From: Actinomycetota bacterium
GTDB lineage: Bacteria > Actinomycetota > Thermoleophilia > Solirubrobacterales > 70-9
Assembly (NCBI GenBank): GCA_005885405.1
Contig: VAYN01000005.1
Coordinates: forward strand, 82,583 to 146,582
DNA: 64,000 nt
Direction of reading: 5' to 3'
This document shows, piece by piece, positions 52,688-60,876 of this stretch; positions within the stretch are counted from its first letter, which is position 1, and every line of letters begins with the position of its first letter. Position numbers and translations under genes: made by a program. The notes beneath the pieces were generated by a model, which had not been told where the DNA came from, made no database searches, and worked only from the letters and a program-made list of their open reading frames with translations.

Positions 52688-53317
52688 ATGGCTAATGCCG
52701 CCGAATTTGTGCCTCTCTCCCGGTCGCTGAAGGCGCTCGATGAGGCTGTTCAGACCTGTCGCGGTTGCGAGCTCTACAAGGACGCTACGCAGGCGGTTTT
52801 CGGCTCGGGGCGCAAGAAGGCGGAGCTGATGCTGGTTGGGGAGCAGCCGGGGGACAAGGAGGATCTGGCGGGGGAACCGTTTGTGGGGCCGGCGGGGCGG
52901 TTGCTGGACCGGGCGCTCGAGGAGGCTGGAATCGACCGGGGTGAGGCCTACGTGACCAACGCGGTCAAGCACTTCAAGTGGAAACCGCAGGGAAAGCGGC
53001 GCCTGCACCAGACGCCGCGCGCCGGGGAGATCGAGGCCTGCAAGCCCTGGCTGGCGGCGGAGATCGAGGCAATTAAGCCCCAGGCTCTGCTGGCAATGGG
53101 AGCTACGGCAACTCGATCTTTGTTCGGGTCAAAATTTAAGGTCCTCAAAGATCGAGGTCGGCAAATAGATTCACCTTTGGCACCGGTGGCCGCCGTCACC
53201 ATCCACCCCTCGGCGATCCTGCGGCTTCGGGAGCACGACGAGCGGGAGGCGGAGTTCGCTGCCTTTGTCGCCGACCTCGAAGGGGTCGCCTCGGCGCTCC
53301 GGGGCGCCGTCAGGTGA
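52688..53317 (+). CDS. UdgX-type uracil-DNA glycosylase
   Basis: A 209-residue family 4-like uracil-DNA glycosylase. Motif A is GEQPGDKEDLAGEPFVGPAGRLLD, and the N-terminal Cys of the Fe-S cluster lie in CRGCELYKDATQAVFG. The insertion loop GKRRLHQTP corresponds to the KRRIH loop unique to UdgX, whose His forms a covalent bond to the uracil-excised site; here Ile is Leu but His is kept. C-terminal VTIHPSAILR is motif B-like. It overlaps the topoisomerase start (GTGA), so the two are coupled. Confidence 0.92.
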   Translation: MANAAEFVPLSRSLKALDEAVQTCRGCELYKDATQAVFGSGRKKAELMLVGEQPGDKEDLAGEPFVGPAGRLLDRALEEAGIDRGEAYVTNAVKHFKWKPQGKRRLHQTPRAGEIEACKPWLAAEIEAIKPQALLAMGATATRSLFGSKFKVLKDRGRQIDSPLAPVAAVTIHPSAILRLREHDEREAEFAAFVADLEGVASALRGAVR

Positions 53318-54267
53318 GCACTACCGCCACGGCCCCCCGCCGCGGCCGCCTTCGCCGCGCCGACTGCGCCGGGCCGGGGATCAGACGGGTGCGCCGCGGG
53401 CGCGGCTTCTCCTTCGAGGACGGCTCCGGCGAGACGATCGCCGACGAGGAGACGCTAGAGCGGATCCGGGCGCTGGTCATCCCCCCGGCTTGGAAGTACC
53501 TCTACCACGAGCGCTGGCAGCAGCGGCAGGCCGAACGCAAGTACGAGCTGATCCGCGAGTTCGCCCACAAGCTGCCGAAATTGCGCCGCGCCGTCACCGC
53601 CGACCTGCGCCGCCAGGGGATGCCCCGCGAGCGGGCGCTGGCCTGCGCGATCCGCCTCCTCGACCTCGGCTTCTTCCGCGTCGGCAGCGAGGTCTACGCC
53701 GAGGAAAACGAGAGCTTTGGCCTCGCCACCGTGCGCCGTGAGCACGTCACGATCAAGCGCAGCGAGATCGTCTTCGACTTCCCCGCCAAGAGCGGCCAGC
53801 GCCGGATCCAATCGATCCGCGACGCCGCCGCCCGGCGCGCGATCGAGACGATGTACCGGCGCCGCGGCGGCCCCGAGGACCTGCTCGCCTACCGCGCCGG
53901 CGGCGAATGGGTCGACGTCCGCTCCCAGGAGATCAACGAGTACATCCACGCCAAAATCGGCGACGAGTTCTCGGCCAAGGACTTCCGCACCTGGCACGGC
54001 ACCGTGCTCGCGGCGGTCGCCCTCGCCGGCGAAGAGAAGCCGCGCTCCGAAGCGGCGGCGAAGCGCTGCATCGCCAAGGCCGTCAAACAGGTCTCCGAAG
54101 CGCTCGGCAACACTCCCGCCGTCTGCCGCGCCTCCTACATCGACCCCCGCGTCCTCGACCGCTACCGCAACGGCGACACGATCCGTCCGTCCGTCAGCGC
54201 CAACGGCCGGATGAGCGCAAAACAGCGCCTGAAAATCGAGCGGGAAGTGCTCGATCTCGTTTCGTAA
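53314..54267 (+). CDS. DNA topoisomerase IB with shortened N-terminal domain
   Basis: A 317-residue poxvirus-like topoisomerase IB. The catalytic domain is intact: Arg near RALACAIRLLDLGFFRVG, Lys in FPAKSGQRR, Arg in AKDFRTWHGTVLAA and Tyr in ASYIDPRVLDRY. In the N-terminal domain, IPPAWK passes directly to YLYHERWQQRQAERKYE; homologues normally have about 25 more residues there (a DVWICP...GHxQATGxDxxGRxQ segment). Coupled with UdgX under a stress-type promoter. GTG start. Confidence 0.88.
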   Translation: MSTTATAPRRGRLRRADCAGPGIRRVRRGRGFSFEDGSGETIADEETLERIRALVIPPAWKYLYHERWQQRQAERKYELIREFAHKLPKLRRAVTADLRRQGMPRERALACAIRLLDLGFFRVGSEVYAEENESFGLATVRREHVTIKRSEIVFDFPAKSGQRRIQSIRDAAARRAIETMYRRRGGPEDLLAYRAGGEWVDVRSQEINEYIHAKIGDEFSAKDFRTWHGTVLAAVALAGEEKPRSEAAAKRCIAKAVKQVSEALGNTPAVCRASYIDPRVLDRYRNGDTIRPSVSANGRMSAKQRLKIEREVLDLVS

Positions 54268-54319
54268 CGCCCGGCCACGGGGAGTTGGGGAGTCCAGACA
54301 GCTAGGGAAGGCAACGAGT

Positions 54320-55135
54320 ATGAGTACGCAGGAAAATCGTCCCTTTGCGGTGGTGACGGGGGCATCGAGCGGGATCGGTTTCGAGCTCGCCAAGGTCCTC
54401 GCCGAAGAGGGATTCGACCTTCTGATCACCGCCGAGGACGCGGAGATCGACGGGGCGCAACGGGAGCTGAACCAGCTCACCGCGAGCGTCGAGTGCACCC
54501 GCCTCGATCTCTCCCGAGAAGAGGAGATCAACCGCCTCTACGAGCGAATCCAGGCGGCCGCCCGCCCGGTCGACGTCCTCGTCCTCAACGCCGGGATCGG
54601 CGCCGGCGGCGACTTCGCCCGCGAAACCGAGCTGCGCAAGGAGCTGCGGCTGATCGACCTCAACGTCCGCTCCACCGTCCACCTCTGCAAGCTGGTCGTG
54701 CAGGACATGGTCGCGCGTGACCAGGGCCGGATCCTCTTCACCTCGTCGATCGCCTCAACGATGCCCGGCGCCTACCAGGCCGTCTACAACGCCTCCAAGT
54801 CCTTCGTCCAGTCCTTCGCGCTGGCGATCCGCAACGAGCTCAAGGACACCGACCTCACCGTCACCTCGCTGATGCCGGGACCGACCGAGACCGAGTTCTT
54901 CGAGCGCGCCGACATGCTCGACACTCCCGTCGGCGAAGAAGAGAAGGACGACCCCGCCGAGGTCGCGCGCCAGGGATACGAGGCGCTGATGGCCGGCCGC
55001 GAAAAGGTCGTCGGCGGCAGCTTCAAAAACAAAGCGCAAACCGTCCTCGGCAAGGTCGTCCCCGACTCTGTCAAGGCCGAGATGCACCGCAAAATGGCCC
55101 AGCCGGCAACGGCCGGAGAGAAGGAGGAGCGATGA
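54320..55135 (+). CDS. SDR-family oxidoreductase
   Basis: A 271-residue short-chain dehydrogenase. Cofactor motif VVTGASSGIGFELAK, NAG motif VLVLNAGIGAGG, catalytic Ser in LFTSSIAST and Y-x3-K in VYNASKSF. PGPTETEFF follows. Substrate unknown. Its stop overlaps the ADH start (ATGA), first gene of an SDR-ADH-epimerase unit. Confidence 0.9.
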   Translation: MSTQENRPFAVVTGASSGIGFELAKVLAEEGFDLLITAEDAEIDGAQRELNQLTASVECTRLDLSREEEINRLYERIQAAARPVDVLVLNAGIGAGGDFARETELRKELRLIDLNVRSTVHLCKLVVQDMVARDQGRILFTSSIASTMPGAYQAVYNASKSFVQSFALAIRNELKDTDLTVTSLMPGPTETEFFERADMLDTPVGEEEKDDPAEVARQGYEALMAGREKVVGGSFKNKAQTVLGKVVPDSVKAEMHRKMAQPATAGEKEER

Positions 55136-56313
55136 AGGCTGCCGTCTGGCACGGTCCCCGCGACGTCCGCGTCGACGAGGTCGAGGACCCGAAGATCGAA
55201 GAGGCCACGGATGCGGTGATCAAAATCACCTCGAGCGCGATCTGCGGCTCCGACCTCCACCTCTACGAGATCCTCTCGCCGTTTATGACCGAGGGCGACA
55301 TCCTCGGCCACGAGCCGATGGGGATAGTCGAGGAGGTCGGCCCCGAGGTCACCCACATTGCCCCCGGCGACCGCGTCGTCATCCCCTTCAACATCTCCTG
55401 CGGGCACTGCTGGATGTGCGACCGCCAGCTCTTCGCCCAGTGCGAGACGACCCAGAACCGGGAGGAAGAAAAAGGAGCTTCGCTGCTCGGCTACACCAAA
55501 CTCTACGGGCAGGTGCCAGGCGGGCAGGCCGAGTATCTGCGCGTCCCCCAGGCCCACTTCGGGCCGATCAAGGTTCCCGAGGGCCCGCCCGACGACCGCT
55601 TCCTCTACCTCTCCGACGTGCTGCCGACCTCCTGGCAGGCGGTCGAGTACGCGGCGATCCCCGAGGGCGGCTCGGTTGCCGTCTTCGGCCTCGGCCCGAT
55701 CGGGCAGATGACCTCGCGGATCGCCGCCCACAAAGGCGCGCGGGTGATCGCGGTCGACATCGTCCCCGAGCGGCTCGAGCTGGCTCGGAAACACGGGATC
55801 GAGACGCTCGACCTCGAAGAGCACGACGACATCTCCGACACGATCCGGGAGATGACCGAGGGGCGTGGCACCGACGGCGCGATCGACGCAGTCGGGATGG
55901 AGGCGCACGGCGCTCCGGTCGGCGAGTTCGCCCAGAAAGCGGCGGGCCTGCTCCCCGACAAGGTCGCCGAGAAGCTGATCGAAAAGGCCGCGATCGACCG
56001 GATGTCGGCGCTCTACCAGTGCTTCGACACCGTCCGCCGCGGCGGCACCGTCTCGATCAGCGGCGTCTACGGCGGCATGGTCGACCCGATCCCGATGTTC
56101 CAGCTCTTCGACAAGGGCGTGCAGCTGCGGATGGGCCAGGCCCACGTGAAGAAATGGATCGACGAGATCATGCCGCTGCTGAGCGAGGACGGCGACCCGC
56201 TCGGGACCGAAGACCTCGCCTCCCACAAGATCGCGATCGACGAGGTCCCCGAGGCCTACGAGAAGTTCCAGAAGAAGGAAGACGGCGCGATCAAGTTCGT
56301 GATCCAGCCGTAG
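55132..56313 (+). CDS. Zinc-dependent alcohol dehydrogenase (formaldehyde-dehydrogenase-like)
   Basis: A 393-residue MDR enzyme. Catalytic zinc ligands are in ICGSDLH and LGHEPMG; the structural zinc loop is CGHCWMCDRQLFAQC. The cofactor site is VFGLGPIGQMTSRIAA. A long insertion (IDAVGMEAHGAPVGEFAQKAAG) places it with glutathione-independent formaldehyde/threonine-type dehydrogenases. Coupled by ATGA to the SDR upstream and 9 bases before the epimerase. Confidence 0.9.
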   Translation: MKAAVWHGPRDVRVDEVEDPKIEEATDAVIKITSSAICGSDLHLYEILSPFMTEGDILGHEPMGIVEEVGPEVTHIAPGDRVVIPFNISCGHCWMCDRQLFAQCETTQNREEEKGASLLGYTKLYGQVPGGQAEYLRVPQAHFGPIKVPEGPPDDRFLYLSDVLPTSWQAVEYAAIPEGGSVAVFGLGPIGQMTSRIAAHKGARVIAVDIVPERLELARKHGIETLDLEEHDDISDTIREMTEGRGTDGAIDAVGMEAHGAPVGEFAQKAAGLLPDKVAEKLIEKAAIDRMSALYQCFDTVRRGGTVSISGVYGGMVDPIPMFQLFDKGVQLRMGQAHVKKWIDEIMPLLSEDGDPLGTEDLASHKIAIDEVPEAYEKFQKKEDGAIKFVIQP

Positions 56314-56322
56314 AGGAGGACC

Positions 56323-57378
56323 ATGCGAGTAATCGTCACCGGAGCGAGCGGCAACGTCGGCACCAGCGTCCTCGAGGCGCTGGGCCGGGAGGCGAAGGTC
56401 GACGAGATCGTCGGCCTCGCTCGCCGCGTGCCCACGGTCGAGATGCCGAAGGTGCGCTGGGTTGGCGCCGACGTCGTCAGCGACGACCTAGCGCCGATCT
56501 TCAGCGGCGCCGACGCGGTCATCCACCTCGCCTGGGCGATCCAGCCGAGCCGTGACGAAGCGGTGACCGAGCGGATCAACGTCGAGGGCAGCCGCCGCGT
56601 CTTCGACGCCGTCGCAGCGGCGAAAGTCCCCGCCCTCGTCCACGCCTCCTCGGTCGGCGCCTACAGCCCCGGCCCGAAGGAACGCCAAGTGGACGAGTCC
56701 TGGCCGGTCGAGGGAATTCCCTCCTCCTTCTACTCGCGCCACAAGGCCGCGGTCGAAGACCTCCTCGACGAGCTCGAAGGGCGGGCGCCGGAGCTGCGTG
56801 TCGTCCGCCTCCGCCCCGGTCTGATCTTCAAATCCGAGGCGGCGAGCGAGATCCGCCGCCTCTTCGCCGGCCCCTTCCTGCCCGGTTTCCTGGTCCGCAA
56901 GCAGCTGGTGCCGCTGATCCCGCGGGTGCCGCGGCTGCGCTTCCAGGCGGTCCACTCGCGCGACGTCGGTGAGGCCTACCGACAAGCAGTAGTGCGCGAC
57001 GTCCACGGCGCCTTCAACATCGCCGCCGAACCGGAGATCGGGGTCGAGGCGCTCTGCGAGTTCTTCGGCGCCCGCAGCTTCCCGCTGCCGGCGCGGGCCC
57101 TCCGCGGCGCCGCCGACCTGAGCTGGAAGCTGCGCCTGCAGCCCACCTCCCCCGGCTGGCTTGACCTCGCCCTCGGCGTGCCGATGATGGACACGCGCCG
57201 GGCTCGCGAGGAGCTGGCCTGGGAGCCGACCGTGACCTCGCTGGATGCTCTCGACGACCTCCTGGAGGGGATGCGCAACGCGGAGGGCGCGCCGACGCCG
57301 CCGCTGGAGCCGAACGCAGGCGGCTCGATGCGGGCCCGCGAGGTTGCCACCGGGGTCGGCCAAAAGCAGGGAACTTAA
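56323..57378 (+). CDS. NAD-dependent epimerase/dehydratase family protein
   Basis: A 351-residue extended SDR. The nucleotide site is IVTGASGNVGTSVLEAL, followed by VIHLAW, HASSVGAYSPG and YSRHKAAVEDLLDELE (Y-x3-K). The C-terminal part includes FQAVHSRDVGEAYRQAV. A ribosome-binding GAGGAGG lies before the ATG. Substrate is unknown; sugar-nucleotide or isoprenoid-type sub-families both exist. Third gene of the operon. Confidence 0.87.
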   Translation: MRVIVTGASGNVGTSVLEALGREAKVDEIVGLARRVPTVEMPKVRWVGADVVSDDLAPIFSGADAVIHLAWAIQPSRDEAVTERINVEGSRRVFDAVAAAKVPALVHASSVGAYSPGPKERQVDESWPVEGIPSSFYSRHKAAVEDLLDELEGRAPELRVVRLRPGLIFKSEAASEIRRLFAGPFLPGFLVRKQLVPLIPRVPRLRFQAVHSRDVGEAYRQAVVRDVHGAFNIAAEPEIGVEALCEFFGARSFPLPARALRGAADLSWKLRLQPTSPGWLDLALGVPMMDTRRAREELAWEPTVTSLDALDDLLEGMRNAEGAPTPPLEPNAGGSMRAREVATGVGQKQGT

Positions 57379-57416
57379 TTACCTCAGCTTTATCCTAATT
57401 TCGGGGAAGGTTCACG

Positions 57417-57441
57417 GTTTTCGTGTCGAATGCAGGGGTAC
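57417..57441 (+). promoter_or_regulatory. Sigma-B-type promoter, leaderless type
   Basis: GTTT (57417-57420), 15-base spacer, GGGTAC (57436-57441), then 9 bases to ATG 57451. It lies across the track start at 57430, which is therefore rejected. Confidence 0.63.
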
Positions 57442-57450
57442 CGAAGACCC

Positions 57451-57681
57451 ATGGCGCGATCCGGATTAAAAACTCTTCCTAAACCCGGCGAGGTCTGGCT
57501 CAGCTGCCCGCCGTACCTGATGATGGCCCGGATCGTCGACGTCGACCTCGCCTCCGAGCCGCCGGTAGTCAGCTATGAGCTCCACGACGACGACGGCTCG
57601 CTCCTGCAGGCGGTCGAGCACGCCACACTCGACGGCGGCTGGTGGCGCACCTTCCAGCGCCTCGAACCGCGTTTCGGTTAG
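57451..57681 (+). CDS. Small conserved-type hypothetical protein
   Basis: A 76-residue protein from ATG 57451 (MARSGLKTLPKPGEVWLSCP). Soluble, acidic, with a compact beta-like pattern (MMARIVDVDLASEPPVVSYELHDDDG...EHATLDGGWWRTFQRLEP). No family assigned. Its stop overlaps the STAS gene end convergently by 4 bases. Expression under general stress is suggested by the promoter. Confidence 0.72.
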   Translation: MARSGLKTLPKPGEVWLSCPPYLMMARIVDVDLASEPPVVSYELHDDDGSLLQAVEHATLDGGWWRTFQRLEPRFG

Positions 57682-58043
57682 CCCTGCTCGGCCGCGGCCC
57701 CGCCGACCGCCGCCAGCGCCTCCTCGGCGCTGTCGAAGACGAGCCCGTTGGAGGTGAGGCCGGTCATCGAGAGCACGCGCAGGACCTGGGCGCTCGGCGC
57801 GTAGACGGCGAGGCGGTTGCCGTCGCCCTCCATGCGGTTGTGGGCGCGGAGGATCACGGCGATCCCGGAGGAGTCGATGAAGTCGCAGCGCTCGAGGCCG
57901 ACGAGGACGCAGCTGCACTCGCCGATCGCGTTGGTCAGGACCTCGTCCAGCTGCCCCGCGACGGCGAGGTCGAGCTCCCCTTCGATTTGGATGTCCCTGC
58001 AGCCAGGGCGCAGGTCTTTCTCGGTGAGGTTAAAACGCTGCAT
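57678..58043 (-). CDS. STAS-domain anti-anti-sigma factor, second copy
   Basis: A 121-residue STAS domain: IQIEGELDLAVAGQLDEVL, CDFIDSSGIAVILRAH (target Ser), LAVYAPSAQVLRVLSMTGL. It is about 25 kb from the first STAS gene and stands alone. It could feed the same sigma factor or a separate kinase. ATG start at 58043. Confidence 0.92.
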   Translation of the reverse strand: MQRFNLTEKDLRPGCRDIQIEGELDLAVAGQLDEVLTNAIGECSCVLVGLERCDFIDSSGIAVILRAHNRMEGDGNRLAVYAPSAQVLRVLSMTGLTSNGLVFDSAEEALAAVGGAAAEQG

Positions 58044-58212
58044 GATTTGACTCTGAATCGTAGAAAAAAGGCATTGGGGAAACCTCTGCGGATCGAATTT
58101 GTTCTGGTCCGTAGATCGACTTCCCTAGCCGGCCCCCGTGCCTTGTATGTCTAGCAATGCCCCGGCGCCTCGCCCCGGAACATCCGCACGATCCTAACTT
58201 AAGCTCGCCGCC

Positions 58213-58458
58213 GTGTCCCCCCGTCGCGCCCTGCCAACACCCGAGCAGATCGTCGCTGCGATTGTCGCCCTGGCCGATGACGGGTTCTGCCGCCGCTCCG
58301 AGCTGGCGCAGCGGTTTCCCGGCCTCGGCGCGCGGGATCTGCGGCGGGCGTTGCGGCGCGCCGTCGCGCAGGGGCTGGTGATCGAGCGCCGCGGTCCCGA
58401 CGGAGGCTTCCACCTCGCAGTCAGTAGCGAGGGTTGGGATCTGCACCGCAGCGGGTAG
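58213..58458 (+). CDS. Small winged-helix-type protein
   Basis: An 81-residue protein from GTG 58213. It reads as a small helix-turn-helix: TPEQIVAAIVALADDGFCRRSELAQRFPGLGARDLRRALRRAVAQGLVIERRGPDGGFHLA, the last part being a wing. Similar in layout to the protein at 29947. Possibly DNA binding; family not assigned. It precedes the DUF1360 gene by 3 bases. Confidence 0.66.
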   Translation: MSPRRALPTPEQIVAAIVALADDGFCRRSELAQRFPGLGARDLRRALRRAVAQGLVIERRGPDGGFHLAVSSEGWDLHRSG

Positions 58459-58461
58459 CGG

Positions 58462-58983
58462 ATGGCGGTGAGCCCATCGCTAGAGGACGCGCCGGCGGCC
58501 GTCGCCGGCTATGCCGACCCGCAAAAACGGCCGCCCTTTGGCCCCTACCTCGCTTTCATGAGCATCTTCGGGACGCTGGTCAGCGCTGCCCTGCTCCTCG
58601 CCCGGCGCCAGGGGCGCGAGTTGCCGGAGCGGGTTTCGGCCGCCGACCTCGCCCTGGTCGGAACCGCTTCCCACAAGCTCAGCCGGCTCGTCTCCAAGGA
58701 CAAGGTGACGAGCCCGCTGCGGGCACCGTTCACCGAACTGGAAGGCAAGGGCGGCCCGGCCGAGCTCGAGGAGAGCTCACGCGGCACCGGCCTGCAAAAA
58801 GCGATCGGGGAGCTCCTGATCTGCCCCTACTGCCTCGGACTCTGGGTGGTGGCGGCGTTCTCGATCGGGATCGTCTTCGCCCCCCGCGTCACCCGCTTCG
58901 TCGCCTCGCTCTTCTCGGCGCTGACGATCTCGGACTTCTTCCAGATCGCCTACAAGGCCGCCGAGGAGAAGGGGCTCGGCTAG
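58462..58983 (+). CDS. DUF1360 membrane protein
   Basis: A 173-residue protein with a few hydrophobic segments and the DUF1360 core: TASHKLSRLVSKDKVTSPLRAPFTELEGKG and ELLICPYCLGLWVVAAFSIG, including the CPYC pair. Related to sporulation-type YjcL-like proteins; role unknown. It shares a transcription unit with the small HTH gene and precedes the SDR gene by 8 bases. Confidence 0.88.
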   Translation: MAVSPSLEDAPAAVAGYADPQKRPPFGPYLAFMSIFGTLVSAALLLARRQGRELPERVSAADLALVGTASHKLSRLVSKDKVTSPLRAPFTELEGKGGPAELEESSRGTGLQKAIGELLICPYCLGLWVVAAFSIGIVFAPRVTRFVASLFSALTISDFFQIAYKAAEEKGLG

Positions 58984-58991
58984 GTACCGGC

Positions 58992-59951
58992 GTGCCACGC
59001 CCGCTCGAGCAGGCGGTGGTGGCGATCACCGGCGCCTCGAGCGGGATCGGGCGAGCGGCGTCGCTGCGGCTGGCGCGACGGGGCGCGTCACTGGCGCTGT
59101 GCGCGCGCTCGGAGGGCCCGTTGGCCGAGATCGCGGCCGAGTGCGAAGCAGACGGGGCCGAGGTCTTCTACCGGGCGCTCGACGTCTCCGACGAGGACGC
59201 GGTCGAGGCTTTCGCCGCCGCCACCGTCGAGCGCTTCGGCCACCTCGACGTCTGGGTCAACAACGCCGGGACGATTGCCTACGGACCCTTCGAGGAGATC
59301 CCCTCCGCGGTCTTCCGCCAGATCATCGAGACCAACCTGATGGGCCAGGTCCACGGGGCGCGGGCGGCACTGAAGCGCTTCCGCGAGCAGGGTGCCGGGG
59401 TGCTGATCAACATGTCCTCGGTTTGGGGACGGGTCAGCACGCCGCAGGTGACGCCCTACATCGTCAGCAAGAACGCGGTCCGGGCATTTTCGGAATGCCT
59501 ATCTGGCGAACTCGTCGACGAGGATGGGATCCACGTCGCGACGATGGTGCCGCAGGCGGTCGACACGCCGATCTTCGAGCACGCCGGCAACTTCACCGGC
59601 AAGCAAGTGCGGCCGATCCCGCCGGTTCTCGACGTCGAAGCGGTGGCGGAAGGGATCGAGCTCTGCGCTGAGAATCCCAAGCGCGAAGTCAACTACGGGC
59701 AGGCCGGGCGGGCGCTGGAGATCCTCCACGCGACGGCGCCACCCCTTTACCGCCGCCTTGCCCACGGCGCCTTCGTCCGCGGGTCGTTCGGCAGCGTCCC
59801 GGCCGACCCCGCCCCCGGCAACGTGCTCGAGAGCCGGGGACCGTACGCGGCCGAAGGCGGCTGGCACGCGCGGCGCGAGCGGACCCTGCGGCGAGCCTTC
59901 CTCGAAGCGGCCGGCGCCTCGGTTCGCGGCCTTTTCGGGAAGAACTCTTGA
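58992..59951 (+). CDS. SDR-family oxidoreductase
   Basis: A 319-residue short-chain dehydrogenase. Cofactor motif AITGASSGIGRAASLRLA, DVWVNNAGTIAYG, catalytic Ser in NMSSVWGR, and Y-x3-K in PYIVSKNAVRAF. Start is GTG 58992; the track ORF (58434) reads through DUF1360 in another frame. The C-terminal ~90 residues extend beyond a core SDR (LYRRLAHGAFVRGSFG). Substrate unknown. Confidence 0.88.
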   Translation: MPRPLEQAVVAITGASSGIGRAASLRLARRGASLALCARSEGPLAEIAAECEADGAEVFYRALDVSDEDAVEAFAAATVERFGHLDVWVNNAGTIAYGPFEEIPSAVFRQIIETNLMGQVHGARAALKRFREQGAGVLINMSSVWGRVSTPQVTPYIVSKNAVRAFSECLSGELVDEDGIHVATMVPQAVDTPIFEHAGNFTGKQVRPIPPVLDVEAVAEGIELCAENPKREVNYGQAGRALEILHATAPPLYRRLAHGAFVRGSFGSVPADPAPGNVLESRGPYAAEGGWHARRERTLRRAFLEAAGASVRGLFGKNS

Positions 59952-59952
59952 G

Positions 59953-59979
59953 GTTTACGGGCGCCGCCGCCAGGGGTAA
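59953..59979 (+). promoter_or_regulatory. Sigma-B-type promoter of the sulfotransferase operon
   Basis: GTTT (59953-59956), 17-base spacer, GGGTAA (59974-59979), then 12 bases to ATG 59992; it starts right at the end of the SDR gene. Confidence 0.6.
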
Positions 59980-59991
59980 CCTCGCCCCAAC

Positions 59992-60876
59992 ATGCAGGAG
60001 AACCGCTTGGCATGGATCTTCGGCTCGTCCCGCAGCGGCAGCACCTGGCTGCTGAAGATGCTCTCCGACCTCGACGGCGTCGTCCCGATCGACGACCCGC
60101 ACCTGGGCCATCACCTCGGCGTTTGGCGTCCGATCCCGCTCGCCTGGGCGGCAAGCGAGAACCCGCCTGAGCTCAGCACCCTGCTCGACCTCAAGGCCGA
60201 GGAACCGGGCTACTTCTTTGCCGAGCGCTACCGCGACGCCTGGGAGGGGCCGCTGCGGGCGCTGATCGAAGCGCGCTTCGAGGCCCAGGCCGAAGGCCAG
60301 GAGCCGGACGGCGCCTACGTCGTTAAGGAGCCCGGCTCCCACGTCGCCCCCTTCCTCGCCGAGCTCTTCCCCCGCTCGAAGGTGATCTTCCTCCTCCGCG
60401 ACGGCCGCGACGTCGTCGACTCCTGGCTCGACGCCTACAGCGATGGCTCCTGGGCGATTCCTGGTGGTGCCTTCCCGGTCTCCCCCGAGGGCCGGATCCC
60501 GCTGATCCGCTGGCTCTCGGAAGTCTGGGCCTTCCGCAGCCGCGAGGTCCGTAAGGCGTATGAGACCAGGGCGCTCGAGGACCGGATCCAGATCCGTTAC
60601 GAGGACCTGCGCGGCGACACGGCGGCCTGCCTGGAGAGGATCTGCAAGATGGTCGGGGTCGATCCCGACCGGGTGCCTGACGTGGTCGAAGCCCACCGTT
60701 TCGAGAAGCAGCCGAGCGAGGCGCGCGGGCGAAGGCGGTTCATCCGCCAGGCCCGGCCCGGTGGCTGGCGCGACAACCTCAACCCCGCCGAGCAGCGGGC
60801 AATGCACGAGGTGATGGCGGGAACGCTGACCGAGTTCGGCTACGAGATCGACGCGCCGCTCGCCGCAGCCGGTTGA
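59992..60876 (+). CDS. Sulfotransferase family protein
   Basis: A 294-residue PAPS-dependent sulfotransferase. The 5'-phosphosulfate loop is IFGSSRSGSTWLLKML at the N-terminus and the 3'-phosphate motif is VIFLLRDGRDVVDSWLDAY near residue 130. IRYEDLRGD is the downstream conserved segment. Acceptor unknown. First gene of an operon; stop overlaps the next TTG start. Confidence 0.88.
   Translation: MQENRLAWIFGSSRSGSTWLLKMLSDLDGVVPIDDPHLGHHLGVWRPIPLAWAASENPPELSTLLDLKAEEPGYFFAERYRDAWEGPLRALIEARFEAQAEGQEPDGAYVVKEPGSHVAPFLAELFPRSKVIFLLRDGRDVVDSWLDAYSDGSWAIPGGAFPVSPEGRIPLIRWLSEVWAFRSREVRKAYETRALEDRIQIRYEDLRGDTAACLERICKMVGVDPDRVPDVVEAHRFEKQPSEARGRRRFIRQARPGGWRDNLNPAEQRAMHEVMAGTLTEFGYEIDAPLAAAG

Noticed and set aside
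58450-58462. GGGTAG directly before the DUF1360 start
   Set aside because: It is the codon pair GGG-TAG ending the upstream small gene and too close to the start.
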